A stretch of DNA of 64,000 nucleotides from Clostridium gallinarum. Its GTDB lineage: Bacteria; Bacillota; Clostridia; Clostridiales; Clostridiaceae. The notes under the pieces are model-generated. The model worked only from the letters and a program-made list of their open reading frames with translations, was not told the origin of the DNA and ran no database searches. Every line of letters begins with the position of its first letter. Position 1 is the first letter of the stretch. The translations under genes and the position numbers were made by a program. The stretch spans positions 1 through 64,000 of the forward strand of contig NZ_JACSQZ010000001.1 of assembly GCF_014836325.1 (NCBI RefSeq). Reading direction: 5' to 3'. This document shows positions 1-9,268 of this stretch, one piece after another.

Positions 1-167
1 CTTGGATCTACATCTTTAGCAACTCCTACTCTGTGCTCATCAGCCCATTTTAAATCTCCAGTTTGTTCCATGAACTTATCAGCTCCAACTTTACATATTG
101 GGCAAACTTCTGGTGCCATATCTCCTTCATGAACATATCCACATACTGTACAAACAAATTTCTTCAT
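1..167 (-). CDS. Rubrerythrin-family protein, N-terminal rubredoxin-like part (runs off left edge)
   Basis: Only the first 55 codons are inside the window. They read MKKFVCTVCGYVHEGDMAPEV and continue with a second CPIC. Cysteines at residues 6, 9, 22 and 25 form a rubredoxin-type Fe(Cys)4 knuckle at the very N-terminus. That order is typical of the 'reverse' rubrerythrins of clostridia, which reduce peroxide and oxygen in the cytoplasm, whereas classical rubrerythrin carries this knuckle at the C-terminus. The start is fixed by a GGAGG sequence just upstream (about 173-179). The diiron domain is not visible, so the family call rests on the head alone. Confidence 0.8.
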   Translation of the reverse strand, partial: MKKFVCTVCGYVHEGDMAPEVCPICKVGADKFMEQTGDLKWADEHRVGVAKDVDP

Positions 168-281
168 AATTAATCCTCCAAAATTCCACATAATTTATAT
201 ATTTATTTCACTTGATGAATTTATTATATAATAATTATTATTAGTTGTAAATAGTTTTTTCAAAATTATTTTAAATAAATT

Positions 282-989
282 TCAATTTATTGGAATATGA
301 TTGTTATTTTTTATTTTATCAAAAATCTTATATGGTATACCTAAAATTCTTTGTATATATTTATCTTTAATTTTATTTGATATTAATATTACTACTTCAC
401 CTAATATTACCGCAGCAATCCCATCTAAAATAAAATGTTGTTTTATAAATAATGTAGATAAAATTATTAAAACTCCTGTAATTACAGTATAATAAAACCA
501 TTTTTTATTATCTTTAATATTAGTAAAACGTATAATTATATATGTGCTTAATACATGTATTGAAGGAAAACAATTAAATGGTCTATCATTTTCATAAATA
601 ACTCTAACCAATTTATTTGATATTGTTGTATTAGACACTACAGGTCTAGATATTTCAACAGGATATAAATAATAGAATAAATAACAAATACACATTCCCA
701 TATATAAAGATAAAAGTGCTCTTAAATATATTTTTCTATTCTTTGATAAAATAAAAACTAATCCTAACAAAATAAAAACATACCAATATATATATGGAAA
801 AATAAATGCCGATATAAATGGAATTTCTTTATCTAAAGTTAATGCTATATTTCTACCTTCTTCAGGTAAAGAAGATGCTATTATATAATTTATATTAATT
901 ACCGGTAAGATTATTAACCAAGTTAAATCTATCCATTTTAATTCATTTAAATTATACTTAAAAATAAAATTCTTAAAAATACTCCCCAT
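282..989 (-). CDS. PAP2-family membrane phosphatase
   Basis: A 235-residue integral membrane protein with about six hydrophobic segments. It carries two parts of the PAP2/acid-phosphatase signature: RPFNCFPSIHV at about residues 136-146, with the PSxH catalytic histidine, and KQHFILD at about 183-189, matching the HxxxxD motif. Such proteins dephosphorylate lipid phosphates such as phosphatidic acid or undecaprenyl-PP, or act as Aur1-like head-group transferases. The spacing resembles the PAP2_3/Aur1-like subgroup. The substrate cannot be read from sequence. The gene stands alone, and no signal peptide other than the first membrane segment is visible. Confidence 0.75.
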   Translation of the reverse strand: MGSIFKNFIFKYNLNELKWIDLTWLIILPVININYIIASSLPEEGRNIALTLDKEIPFISAFIFPYIYWYVFILLGLVFILSKNRKIYLRALLSLYMGMCICYLFYYLYPVEISRPVVSNTTISNKLVRVIYENDRPFNCFPSIHVLSTYIIIRFTNIKDNKKWFYYTVITGVLIILSTLFIKQHFILDGIAAVILGEVVILISNKIKDKYIQRILGIPYKIFDKIKNNNHIPIN

Positions 990-1180
990 ATAAACATCCC
1001 CCTATAAATAAAATATCCTTATATATATTTTACAATATAAAAGTTATATTGTTCATTATTTGGTTTAATATTAAGAATTTTATAATATTCTTTTTTATTA
1101 TTTAGGAAATTATATCTATATATCAGTTATATATAATTTTATTAGAATAGTAAAATTAATAATTTAAGAAGTGAATTCAT

Positions 1181-1277
1181 TATAATTTCCAACCTCCAGT
1201 TTGTAAGTGTTAAAATATCATAGCAAGGTGACTTGAAGCGTATGCGACGGAACCTGAATATGATACTTTAACACTTT
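1181..1277 (+). repeat. Dispersed intergenic element, copy 1 (head + arms + GC-rich core)
   Basis: The left head is TATAATTTCC at 1181-1190, followed by CAGTTTG. Arm AAGTGTTAAAATATCAT starts at 1205 and pairs with ATGATACTTTAACACTT ending near 1275. Between the arms lies the conserved core GGTGACTTGAAGCGTATGCG and then ACGGAACCTG. The element ends in a T-run and sits just after the cobyric acid synthase stop codon, so on either strand it could also act as a terminator. Other copies are at 17055, 18828, 25765 and 25899, with decayed ones at 6546 and elsewhere. Confidence 0.7.
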
Positions 1278-1278
1278 T

Positions 1279-2772
1279 TTATAATTTAAGAATTTCTTCT
1301 ACTTTTCCCATATCTATATTTTCCTCTAATAAATTTGATAACTTATTTAATTCATTTAATTTATATTCTTTATAAGATATTATTTCATCATTAATTTTAT
1401 TCATTTTATTTTTGTTTAATAAATCACTTATAAAGCAATTTAAGAAATCTCCTTCATCAAATATTCCATGTAAATAGGTTCCTAAGATATTTCCTTTATC
1501 ATTTATCGCCCCTAAAACTTTACCATCTTCTAGTTTTATAAGTATATTATCCTCATTTTCTATAAAAGTTTCTCCATTATGAATTTCATAACCTGATACT
1601 TCTATACCATAAAGTTTCTCTATTTTTTTAGATATAATTCTTCCCTTAGATTGATTAGTAACTTTTTCTTTATTAAAAACTGTTTTTATAGGTAAAAATC
1701 CAAATCCTTTTTCTGAAGTTATTTCTCCTTCAATACCCAAGCTATCTTCAATACATTCTCCTAAAATTTGATAACCACCACAAATCCCCAAAATAGTAGT
1801 ATCATTTTTTTCTAGTTTAATTATTTCATTATATATATCACTTTTCTTTAAAAACTTTAAATCCTCTATAGTATTTTTGCTTCCAGGTATTATAATTAAA
1901 TGAGGATTTCCTATATCTTTTGCATTATTAACATATCTTAGATTTACATTTTCTAATCTGCTTAACGCATTAAAATCAGTGAAATTTGACATATATGGTA
2001 ATCTAATTACTACAATATCTAAACAACTTTCTGTTTTATACTTATTGTTGATTCTTTCTGTTACACTATCTTCATCTTCTATATCTAAATCATAATAAGG
2101 CATTACTCCTAATACAGGAATATTTATAATTTCTTCTAATTGATTCATTGCAGGCTTAAAGGATTCAATACTTCCTCTAAATTTATTTATAATTACACCT
2201 TTTACTTTATCTCTTTCTTCATTATCTAAAAGAGCTATAGTTCCTACTACTGATGCAAATACTCCACCTCTATCAATGTCAGCAACTAAAATGACAGGAG
2301 AGTTTGAAGCTTTAGCCATATACATATTGGCTATATCACTTTCTTTTAAATTAATTTCCGCACAACTTCCTGATCCTTCTAAAACAATTAAATCATGATC
2401 TTTTGAAACATCATCATAAATTTCCTTAACTACTTCTTTTAATTCCTTATTTAAGTCTTTATATTTATATGAATCAATATTACACTTTACTTTTCCATTT
2501 ACTATAACTTGAGTTTTCATATTTCCACTTGGCTTTAAAAGAACTGGATTCATCCAAGCTCTAGGCTTTATTTCACAGGCTTCTGCTTGAACAACCTGAG
2601 CTCTTCCCATCTCAAGCCCATCCTCAGTTACAAAGGAATTTAAAGAAATATTTAGAGCTTTAAAAGGAGCAACCTTCATCCCTTTATTTTTAAAATATCT
2701 GCAAAAAGCTGTTGCAATAGTACTTTTTCCAACTGATGAGGCTGTTCCTAAAATCATAATGCTTTTACTCAT
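1279..2772 (-). CDS. cobQ: Cobyric acid synthase (glutamine-hydrolysing)
   Basis: A 497-residue CobQ/CbiP protein that amidates adenosylcobyrinic acid a,c-diamide at four side chains to give adenosylcobyric acid. The N-terminal ATP-binding half opens with [12 protein letters not shown] (residues 7-18). The C-terminal half is a class I glutamine amidotransferase with the nucleophile in [11 protein letters not shown] and the catalytic His in [10 protein letters not shown] use the ATG at 2772, which has AGGTG six bases upstream, rather than the GTG nine bases earlier. The start overlaps the preceding PP-loop gene by eight bases, so translation is probably coupled. It is the last gene of the riboswitch-controlled uptake operon. 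Confidence 0.93.
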   Translation of the reverse strand: MSKSIMILGTASSVGKSTIATAFCRYFKNKGMKVAPFKALNISLNSFVTEDGLEMGRAQVVQAEACEIKPRAWMNPVLLKPSGNMKTQVIVNGKVKCNIDSYKYKDLNKELKEVVKEIYDDVSKDHDLIVLEGSGSCAEINLKESDIANMYMAKASNSPVILVADIDRGGVFASVVGTIALLDNEERDKVKGVIINKFRGSIESFKPAMNQLEEIINIPVLGVMPYYDLDIEDEDSVTERINNKYKTESCLDIVVIRLPYMSNFTDFNALSRLENVNLRYVNNAKDIGNPHLIIIPGSKNTIEDLKFLKKSDIYNEIIKLEKNDTTILGICGGYQILGECIEDSLGIEGEITSEKGFGFLPIKTVFNKEKVTNQSKGRIISKKIEKLYGIEVSGYEIHNGETFIENEDNILIKLEDGKVLGAINDKGNILGTYLHGIFDEGDFLNCFISDLLNKNKMNKINDEIISYKEYKLNELNKLSNLLEENIDMGKVEEILKL

Positions 2773-3430
2773 TAATAACACCTACAATATCTAAAAATCC
2801 ATGTGTATCATTTGTTATTATTCCATTTTCTTTAAACTTAATTGGATATTTAAATAATGGTCCATCAAAAACAAAAGTATGATATTCTCCATTTTCTCCA
2901 CATGCATCTGAACCTGCTTTAACTATATCCTCTACAACTTTTTTTGTTAATTGCTTTCCTAAAAATTCTGTAGATAATACATCTAATCTTACATTTTTAA
3001 TTACTGTCTTAAAACCAGTATCTATAAATTCAAAAGTTAATTTTTCTCTTCCTTCAAGCCATAATGGAAAAATAGCTTCTATACTAGCTTCGTTACATCT
3101 TTCTGTACACCATGCTCTATGAGCTTCTAAATCTATATCTCCAAATGCACAAGCCTCTGCCCCTAACTCTTCCTTAGCTTTCTTTAAAGCCTTATTAAAA
3201 GCTTCTTTATATTCTTCTCCTTCGCATTCAACTAATAATAATGGTATATTTAGTGACTTTGAAACTTCTTGTAGTAAATCCTCAGGAACTCCATGGAACC
3301 ATGTTCTTGAAACCTTTTTATCTACCGTAATAAGTAGTGCAACTGGCTTATGACCATCTTTTATCATTCTGTATAAAGCTAGGGTACTATCTTTTCCACA
3401 ACTATATGACATTACAAATTTTTTACTCAT
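2765..3430 (-). CDS. PP-loop ATP pyrophosphatase, Dph6-like, in the B12 operon
   Basis: A 221-residue adenine nucleotide alpha-hydrolase-fold protein. The PP-loop [13 protein letters not shown] is at about residues 8-20. The conserved block [16 protein letters not shown] and the ending [19 protein letters not shown] match the Dph6/MJ0570 family of ATP-dependent amidases. Bacteria have no diphthamide, so eukaryotic Dph6 chemistry on EF2 is excluded. It lies between the B12 ABC importer (10 bp from btuD) and cobQ, which it overlaps. That suggests an ATP-dependent step on a corrinoid or its lower ligand, but this is inference from context. Confidence 0.8.
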   Translation of the reverse strand: MSKKFVMSYSCGKDSTLALYRMIKDGHKPVALLITVDKKVSRTWFHGVPEDLLQEVSKSLNIPLLLVECEGEEYKEAFNKALKKAKEELGAEACAFGDIDLEAHRAWCTERCNEASIEAIFPLWLEGREKLTFEFIDTGFKTVIKNVRLDVLSTEFLGKQLTKKVVEDIVKAGSDACGENGEYHTFVFDGPLFKYPIKFKENGIITNDTHGFLDIVGVINE

Positions 3431-3440
3431 ATACTTCCTC

Positions 3441-4196
3441 CTAATTCCACTTTCTAAGTGTTTTCACCATAAAAGCTTTAATATCTATTCCATAAACTTT
3501 TTCTAAGTCTTCTCCATTTAATACTTCTTTAGTATCTCCATTATTTACTATTGAACCATCTTTAAGCATCAATACTTTATCTGCAAAATTTTGAACTAAA
3601 TTTAAATCGTGTAAAACTGCAACTATTATTTTATTATTCTCTTTTGCCCACAGTTTAAGATAATCTAATATTTCTATTTGATATCTTAAATCTAAGTGAT
3701 TAGTAGGTTCATCTAATAAAATTACATCTGGATTTTGAGCAAAGGCTCTTGCTAGGAAAACTCTCTGAAGTTGCCCTCCTGATAGTTCACTTATAAGCTT
3801 ATCTTTAATATTTAAAATCCCAACCAACTCTAAACTTTTATTTATTATATCTTCATCATCTTTACTTAATTTAGAAAATAAGCCATTTAAATGAGCATAT
3901 CTTCCTAAAGCAACTGTTTCAAATATACTATATGGAAATAATATGTTTGAATTTTGTGTCATTAATGAAACTTTAGTTGCTAGCTCTTTTCTTTTTAAAT
4001 ATTTTATATTTTTTCCATCTAAAATCACATCGCCCTCAAAAGAAATTAAGTTTGAAATAGACTTTAATAACGTACTTTTACCACATCCATTTGGACCCAC
4101 TATACAAATATTTTCTCCTCTATTTACTTTAAAGCTAACATCTTTTACAACATGTACTCCATTATAACCACAATATATATTTTTGACTTCTAACAT
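3441..4196 (-). CDS. btuD: ABC transporter ATPase, corrinoid uptake (BtuD-like)
   Basis: A 251-residue ABC ATPase of the FecE/BtuD class. It has Walker A GPNGCGKST near residue 35, a Q-loop in LMTQNS, signature LSGGQLQRVFLARAF, Walker B VILLDEPTNHLD and the switch His in AVLHDLN. It energises the permease encoded nine bases upstream. The location downstream of a cobalamin riboswitch in one operon identifies corrinoid rather than iron-siderophore transport, which the protein sequence alone would not separate. Confidence 0.92.
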   Translation of the reverse strand: MLEVKNIYCGYNGVHVVKDVSFKVNRGENICIVGPNGCGKSTLLKSISNLISFEGDVILDGKNIKYLKRKELATKVSLMTQNSNILFPYSIFETVALGRYAHLNGLFSKLSKDDEDIINKSLELVGILNIKDKLISELSGGQLQRVFLARAFAQNPDVILLDEPTNHLDLRYQIEILDYLKLWAKENNKIIVAVLHDLNLVQNFADKVLMLKDGSIVNNGDTKEVLNGEDLEKVYGIDIKAFMVKTLRKWN

Positions 4197-4204
4197 TTAC
4201 TCAC

Positions 4205-5239
4205 CTACTTTGCCTTTTTAAAGTATAGATATGCAAAAAATGGAGCTCCTATCATTGCAGTTACAGCTCCTACTGGTAATTCTGATGGTATTATAATGGT
4301 TCTAGAAATTAAATCAGTAATAACCATAAGGCATCCTCCAAAAACAACTGACATTGGAATAACATAAGAGTGCTTTGAACCAAAAACCTTTCTTACAATA
4401 TGTGGCGCAATTAAATCCACAAAACCTATAGTTCCACTTATTGCAACCGCAGCTCCTGTTAATATAGCTACAAATAAAAAAAGATATTTTTTAACTCTTT
4501 CTGCTTCTACTCCAATTGCTTTAGCTTGTTCTTCTCCAAAAGTTAATACATCCATTTCTTTAGAGAAAGACATAACTCCAATTAATCCAATTAAGAAAAA
4601 TGGAACTCCCGCTCTTAAATAACTCCACCCTCTCATAGAAAATGAACCCATTTGCCATAATATTATTGATTCCATTTTCTTTGCAAATAGAGCTGTTAGT
4701 GTAGTTAATGCTGCATTGAAAAATAAAGAAAAAACCATTCCAGTTAAAATTATTGTTGTATTAGATAATTCTCTATCAACTTTACTTGCAAATAATAAAA
4801 CTATAATCATAGTAAATAAACTACATAAGAATCCAACTAGGGATAAGGAAAAATTTCCAAGGAATGGGATAGTAATTCCTGAAACTATTAAAAGACCTAC
4901 TCCTAGTGATGCTCCTGATGATACTCCTAAGGTATATGGCGAAGCTAATGGGTTTTTTAATACAGATTGAACTACTGCACCACTTACAGCTAAAGCCCCA
5001 CCAACACAAAAAGCTAATAAAACTCTAGGTAATCTTATACTCCATATTATTGAAACATCTTTTGCTTCTATTCCTTCAAATAGACTTGTATTAAATAATT
5101 TGTGTGAAATTATAGAAATAATGTCCATAATGCTAATATTGGAACTTCCTATGGAAGTTCCAATACAAATTATTAAAAATACTAATCCTATTGATAGTAT
5201 CATCAATGTTTTATTTTTTTTATCTCTATTTATACTCAT
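4205..5239 (-). CDS. btuC: Corrinoid ABC transporter permease (FecCD/BtuC family)
   Basis: A 344-residue FecCD-family permease with about nine to ten membrane segments. Family hallmarks include RLPRVLLAFCVGGALAVSGAVVQ, NPLASPYTLGVSSGASLG, and the cytoplasmic coupling region around GEEQAKAIGV. It forms the membrane channel for the substrate-binding lipoprotein encoded upstream. Its ATG lies inside the last codons of that gene (14-base overlap), showing translational coupling. The order binding protein-permease-ATPase is typical of B12 and siderophore importers. Confidence 0.93.
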   Translation of the reverse strand: MSINRDKKNKTLMILSIGLVFLIICIGTSIGSSNISIMDIISIISHKLFNTSLFEGIEAKDVSIIWSIRLPRVLLAFCVGGALAVSGAVVQSVLKNPLASPYTLGVSSGASLGVGLLIVSGITIPFLGNFSLSLVGFLCSLFTMIIVLLFASKVDRELSNTTIILTGMVFSLFFNAALTTLTALFAKKMESIILWQMGSFSMRGWSYLRAGVPFFLIGLIGVMSFSKEMDVLTFGEEQAKAIGVEAERVKKYLFLFVAILTGAAVAISGTIGFVDLIAPHIVRKVFGSKHSYVIPMSVVFGGCLMVITDLISRTIIIPSELPVGAVTAMIGAPFFAYLYFKKAK

Positions 5240-6143
5240 TTGGATAAACAGCCTTAGCCATTTCCTTTAATGCCTTTATAACATTTTGTGAAGGTCTTGA
5301 TGAAGAATTCTTATCTATTTGATAAACTTGATCTTCTTTAACTGCTGTTATACTATCCCAACCTTCACGAGTCTTTATTGAATCAACAGCTTTAACACCA
5401 TTTGTATCTGGAACATTTGTTAATATTACATCTGGATTTGCATCTACTACTGATTCAGGAGTAGGTGATATCCATGAATTTTCATTTGCAAATATGTTTT
5501 CTGCTCCGATTACTTCAATCATTTCATTTAAGAAAGTTTCATTACCAAAGCTATATAAAGATGTACCTGCACCAATTTCGAAATATACTTTTTTCTTATC
5601 AGTTATTTTATCTCCAATAGCTTTAATTTCTTCAACTTCTTTTTTCATATTTTCAACTATTTCTTTACCTTGCTTTTCAGTTTTAGTTATTTCGGCTATA
5701 AATTCAATATCTCCATATATTCCATCTATGCTATAGCTACTTGGAATATATACTACTGGGATTCCAGCTTCTTTAACTAATTGGAATGGATCCTCATCTC
5801 CAACCTTATTGTGTCCCGATGCAATTATTAAATCTGGTTCTAAAGATATTATAGTTTCTGCATCTGGGTTTCTAAAATCAATTTGTGGTATATCTGTATT
5901 AACACCTTCTACATCTGCAGAGTACTTATCTATTGCGACTAATTTATCAGAAAGTCCTAAAGCAACTAACACCTCTGTATTTGATGGTGCAGTTGATATA
6001 ATTTTTTCTACTTTGCTAGGTAAAGTAAATTCATTTCCTTCCCTATCTGTCATTGTTTTTGTAGTATTTGTACATCCTGCAAATAATGCTAAAGAAAATA
6101 ACATAGCAAATACTAAAGCTAGAATTTTACTTCTTTTTTTCAT
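5226..6143 (-). CDS. btuF: Corrinoid-binding lipoprotein (BtuF-like)
   Basis: A 305-residue class III solute-binding protein of the BtuF/FecB type. A lipoprotein signal peptide (basic KKRSK, then a hydrophobic stretch) ends in LFAGC with the lipidated Cys at residue 24. The body holds VEKIISTAPSNTEVLVALGLSDKLVAID, the usual first-lobe opening of this family, and the typical EIIxLEPDLIIASG segment. It sits outside the membrane and hands ligand to the permease. Start ATG at 6143 has a strong AGGAGGAA site. Riboswitch control supports a cobalamin or cobinamide ligand. Confidence 0.92.
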   Translation of the reverse strand: MKKRSKILALVFAMLFSLALFAGCTNTTKTMTDREGNEFTLPSKVEKIISTAPSNTEVLVALGLSDKLVAIDKYSADVEGVNTDIPQIDFRNPDAETIISLEPDLIIASGHNKVGDEDPFQLVKEAGIPVVYIPSSYSIDGIYGDIEFIAEITKTEKQGKEIVENMKKEVEEIKAIGDKITDKKKVYFEIGAGTSLYSFGNETFLNEMIEVIGAENIFANENSWISPTPESVVDANPDVILTNVPDTNGVKAVDSIKTREGWDSITAVKEDQVYQIDKNSSSRPSQNVIKALKEMAKAVYPNEYK

Positions 6144-6200
6144 TATGATTCCTCCTAATTCTAATTAGGGCTATTTTGCAAATCAATATTTTTTGCAAAA

Positions 6201-6480
6201 CAAAAAGACATACTAAGAGTATGCCCAAAATACTTTTCAAATAATTTCAAGTTATAAAATACAACTCAAAACCATATTAGTATTCCTATTATCCCACCCT
6301 CAGAAGATAACAGTTTTCCCATACAAGGCAGGTCTCCCGGCTTAACTTCATCCTACTCTCTAACCTTCCCGCATGTAGCAGTGGCATTAATAGATTTCGT
6401 CCATTTCACGGTTACTGGGGTAGCTCAGGATTACACCTGATTCCCTATTAAGCTTAAAATAAGCACCTGATATAGTTATA
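6201..6480 (-). promoter_or_regulatory. Cobalamin riboswitch with transcription terminator
   Basis: On the minus strand this leader holds the adenosylcobalamin aptamer landmarks in order. These are AGGTGCTTATT near 6470, AATAGGGAATCAGGTGTAATCCTGAGC (6430-6455), the B12 box GCCACTGCTACATGCGGGAA (6366-6385), GATGAAG, and GCCGGGAGACCTGCC (6325-6342). Downstream, GCATACT-CTT-AGTATGT followed by a T-rich run (about 6200-6224) is an intrinsic terminator. Ligand binding should therefore stop transcription before btuF. It lies about 60 bases upstream of the btuF start. Confidence 0.95.
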
Positions 6481-6500
6481 TAGCCTAAATTTCAATACAA

Positions 6501-6529
6501 ATTATATTTCAATTGATATAATATGTCAA
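6501..6529 (-). promoter_or_regulatory. Promoter of the btuFCD-cobQ operon
   Basis: Minus-strand TTGACA (6524-6529), a 17-base spacer, then TATAAT (6501-6506). This is a perfect sigma-A match placing the start of transcription near 6494, directly before the cobalamin aptamer. Confidence 0.8.
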
Positions 6530-6545
6530 TTAAAATATATTATTT

Positions 6546-6641
6546 TATAATTTTGATTATTCATATTTTAAGTGCTAAAGTAGTATATCAAGGCTACTTT
6601 AATCTTGTCACTAAACCTAAATATTATACTTTAATACTTTT
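6546..6641 (+). repeat. Decayed copy of the dispersed intergenic element, overlapping the cobD end
   Basis: A TATAATTTT head at 6546, then AAGTGCTAAAGTAGTATATCAAGG and, after about 22 bases, ACCTAAATATTATACTTTAATACTTTT. Both arms match copy 1 in outline and still pair. The GC-rich core has been lost or replaced. The right arm covers the last codons of cobD (stop at 6617), so it may also end cobD transcription. Confidence 0.45.
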
Positions 6642-7699
6642 CTCAAAGCCTTTATAAGTATTTCATTTTCTTTTCTTGTTCTAACTGCAACTCTATAATA
6701 ATTTTCATTTAAACCATTATAATTACTACAGCTTCTTATAATAATATTTTCTTTCATTAACTCGTACTTTAAATCTATATTCTTATTTAACTTAAACATT
6801 ATAAAGTTTACTGATGGATTAAAAACATTAATATCTTTTAATTTACCTAGCTCTTCAAATAAATATTTTTTTTCCACTTCAATATATTTTACAGATTTTG
6901 AAATATAATCTTTATCATCTAATGAAGTTATAGTTGCTACCTCTGCCAATGTATTTATATTCCATGGTACAGATATACCTTGAATTTTATTTATAATATC
7001 TATATTACTAGTAATTCCATAACCTATTCTAATTCCTGGTATTGCAAATAACTTAGTCAAAGATTTAATAATAAAAATGTTATCATATTCCTTTAATAAA
7101 TTAACCAAAGAATACTTATATGAATCTCTTATAAAATCTAAAAAGGATTCATCTATTGCAACAATAGTTTTAGTTTTATTTGCTTTTTCTATAATACTTA
7201 AAAGTATATCTTTTTTTGTAATAACTCCTGTTGGATTATTTGGATTACAAATAAAAACTATATCTATTTCTTCATTAATAAGGCTTAAAATATCATTATC
7301 TATAGACCAATTATTTTCTTCTTTTAAATAATAATATTCAATACTACTCTTTACACTTAAGCTAGCTTCTTCATATTCACTAAACGTTGGTGCTGGAATT
7401 AATACCTTTTTGGGATTAACTGCTCTTACTAAATTAAATATTACTTCTGCAGCACCATTTCCTAAAACTAAATTTTCATAATTAATCTTTTCAAAATTAC
7501 TGATAGTAGATTTTAAATTATGATAAGTAATATCAGGATATTTTTCTACATTATCTAAAGCAGCTATTATAGTTTTTTTTACTTTTTCATTAATACCTAA
7601 TGGATTTATATTAGCTGAAAAATCTATTAATTTTTCTTTATCTAAATTAAATTTTCTTGATAATTCTTCTATATTTCCACCATGAATAGATTTACTCAT
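6617..7699 (-). CDS. cobD: Threonine-phosphate decarboxylase
   Basis: A 360-residue fold-type I PLP enzyme that converts L-threonine phosphate to (R)-1-amino-2-propanol phosphate, the linker of cobalamin. It begins HGGNIEELSRKF, the usual CobD opening, followed by DFSANINPLGI. PLP contacts include NPNNPTGVI and DESFLDF, and the Schiff-base Lys lies in IIKSLTKLFAIPGIRIGYG. It follows cbiB by 11 bases; CbiB uses its product. It is the last gene of the cobT-led cluster. Confidence 0.93.
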   Translation of the reverse strand: MSKSIHGGNIEELSRKFNLDKEKLIDFSANINPLGINEKVKKTIIAALDNVEKYPDITYHNLKSTISNFEKINYENLVLGNGAAEVIFNLVRAVNPKKVLIPAPTFSEYEEASLSVKSSIEYYYLKEENNWSIDNDILSLINEEIDIVFICNPNNPTGVITKKDILLSIIEKANKTKTIVAIDESFLDFIRDSYKYSLVNLLKEYDNIFIIKSLTKLFAIPGIRIGYGITSNIDIINKIQGISVPWNINTLAEVATITSLDDKDYISKSVKYIEVEKKYLFEELGKLKDINVFNPSVNFIMFKLNKNIDLKYELMKENIIIRSCSNYNGLNENYYRVAVRTRKENEILIKALRKVLKYNI

Positions 7700-7710
7700 A
7701 TTAAAATCTC

Positions 7711-8643
7711 CTATAATAAAGTTAACATCATAGAAATTAAGTAGCTTAAAAAGGCTACTAAATACAATATTTTATTAGTATTATAAACATCATTTATTTC
7801 TATTTTTTTAAGTTCATCACCAATAGTTGGTTTATCTACTAATTTGCCAAAATAATAATTTGCCCCACCTAATCTTAAGCCTAAAGCTCCTGCTACTGCT
7901 GCTTCTGGATGTGCACTATTTGGGCTGCTATGATTATTTTTATCTCTCTCATAAATCTTATAAGAATTTTTATAATCCATCTTTAATATATAAGACGCTA
8001 CCACTATTAAATATCCTGTAACTCTTGCTGGAATAAAATTAAATACATCATCTAACTTTGCTGGAAAAAAACCAAAATCTTTATATTTATCATTTTTATA
8101 TCCAAACATAGAATCCATTGTATTTACAGCCTTATAAACAAAGGCAAATGGAACTCCAAAAAGTCCTGCATAAAGTATTGGTGCAACTACTCCATCTGAC
8201 ATATTCTCTGCAATAGTTTCTACTACTGCTCTTAAAATCCCTTCTTTATCTAAGGATTTTGTATCTCTTCCAACTATATATGAAAGCTGTTTTCTCGCTC
8301 CCTCTATATCTTCCTTTAATAAAAATTTTATTACCTTTAATCCCTCTACCTTTAAAGCCTTTGTTGATATAGTAAAGTAAAACATTATACCGCTAATTAT
8401 TATTCCAATAATAAAATTAATTCTAAAACTAACCTTTACTATAAATTCACTTACTAAAAAAACTATTAAAATTACAGAAATCCAAGTTAATAATCCTGCT
8501 AACTTTAATGACTCCCTTAATATTCTTCTAAATAAAGATTCTAATTTACTACATAAATTCCCTATCAACCTAATAGGATGAATAGGATTTTGAGGATCTC
8601 CAATTATTAAATCTAATAAAAAACCTATAGTTAATTCTTTCAT
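7711..8643 (-). CDS. cbiB: Adenosylcobinamide-phosphate synthase
   Basis: A 310-residue membrane protein of the CbiB/CobD family, which joins adenosylcobyric acid with aminopropanol (phosphate). Family signatures are LLDLIIGDPQNPIHPIRLIG at the N-terminus, the central ETIAENMSDGVVAPILYAG, VNTMDSMFGYKN, and near the C-terminus SPNSAHPEAAVAGALGLRLGG. Four to five membrane spans are visible. It is packed between cobC (10 bases) and cobD (11 bases). Confidence 0.95.
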   Translation of the reverse strand: MKELTIGFLLDLIIGDPQNPIHPIRLIGNLCSKLESLFRRILRESLKLAGLLTWISVILIVFLVSEFIVKVSFRINFIIGIIISGIMFYFTISTKALKVEGLKVIKFLLKEDIEGARKQLSYIVGRDTKSLDKEGILRAVVETIAENMSDGVVAPILYAGLFGVPFAFVYKAVNTMDSMFGYKNDKYKDFGFFPAKLDDVFNFIPARVTGYLIVVASYILKMDYKNSYKIYERDKNNHSSPNSAHPEAAVAGALGLRLGGANYYFGKLVDKPTIGDELKKIEINDVYNTNKILYLVAFLSYLISMMLTLL

Positions 8644-8653
8644 TTGCTTCTTC

Positions 8654-9268
8654 CTAACTTTTCTTTTTTAATTCAATAACTTTATTTATCTTAAAATTAT
8701 CTTCTAAAATTTCCACTATAATTTTATAACCTTCACCACACCTTGGTTGCCAGCTATAAAAATTCTTACTATTATCATAAAATTCTTCTAATATTGTTCC
8801 TATAGTTCCTCCATGAGAAACAACTAAGACTTCTTTTAAATTTTCTTTTCTCACTGTATTAATAAAAGCTTTAAATTCTTCTTTTATTCTCTTTTTATAT
8901 GTATTTTTACTTTCACCATTTGGACAAGATACATTACCTTCTTCGTCCATTATCCATTTTATATAATTTTTATTTTCCTTTAATTCCTCATAAGACTTCA
9001 TTTCAAAATCACCAAAATCATATTCAAAAAAACCTTTTAACTCTATATACTTTTCATTTTCATATAAAATATTAAAAGTTTCATTAGCTCTTTTGGCTCC
9101 ACTAGTAAAATATCTTTCGCAGCTTGGATAATTAATTTCACTTTTTAATTTTTCAATTTCCCTAATTCCTATATCACTTAAAGGTAAATCCGTTTTACCA
9201 CAGTATAACTTTCTTTCATTTGCTATGGTTTTTCCATGTCTAATTAAATATATAATAATGCTACTCAC
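8654..9268 (-). CDS. cobC: Alpha-ribazole phosphatase, histidine phosphatase family
   Basis: A 204-residue phosphoglycerate-mutase-like protein. The phospho-acceptor His is in YLIRHGKT (about residue 11), followed by the usual CGKTDLPLSDIG. The second catalytic His is in VVSHGGTIG. In a cob cluster this family removes the phosphate from alpha-ribazole-5'-phosphate or from adenosylcobalamin phosphate. It overlaps the CobU-like gene by eight bases, so expression is coupled. The general histidine phosphatase fold is certain; CobC specificity comes from context. Confidence 0.85.
   Translation of the reverse strand: MSSIIIYLIRHGKTIANERKLYCGKTDLPLSDIGIREIEKLKSEINYPSCERYFTSGAKRANETFNILYENEKYIELKGFFEYDFGDFEMKSYEELKENKNYIKWIMDEEGNVSCPNGESKNTYKKRIKEEFKAFINTVRKENLKEVLVVSHGGTIGTILEEFYDNSKNFYSWQPRCGEGYKIIVEILEDNFKINKVIELKKKS

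Noticed and set aside
4716-6168. Open plus-strand frames within btuC and btuF
   Set aside because: They lie opposite well-conserved genes, have no ribosome sites and show no recognisable protein features.
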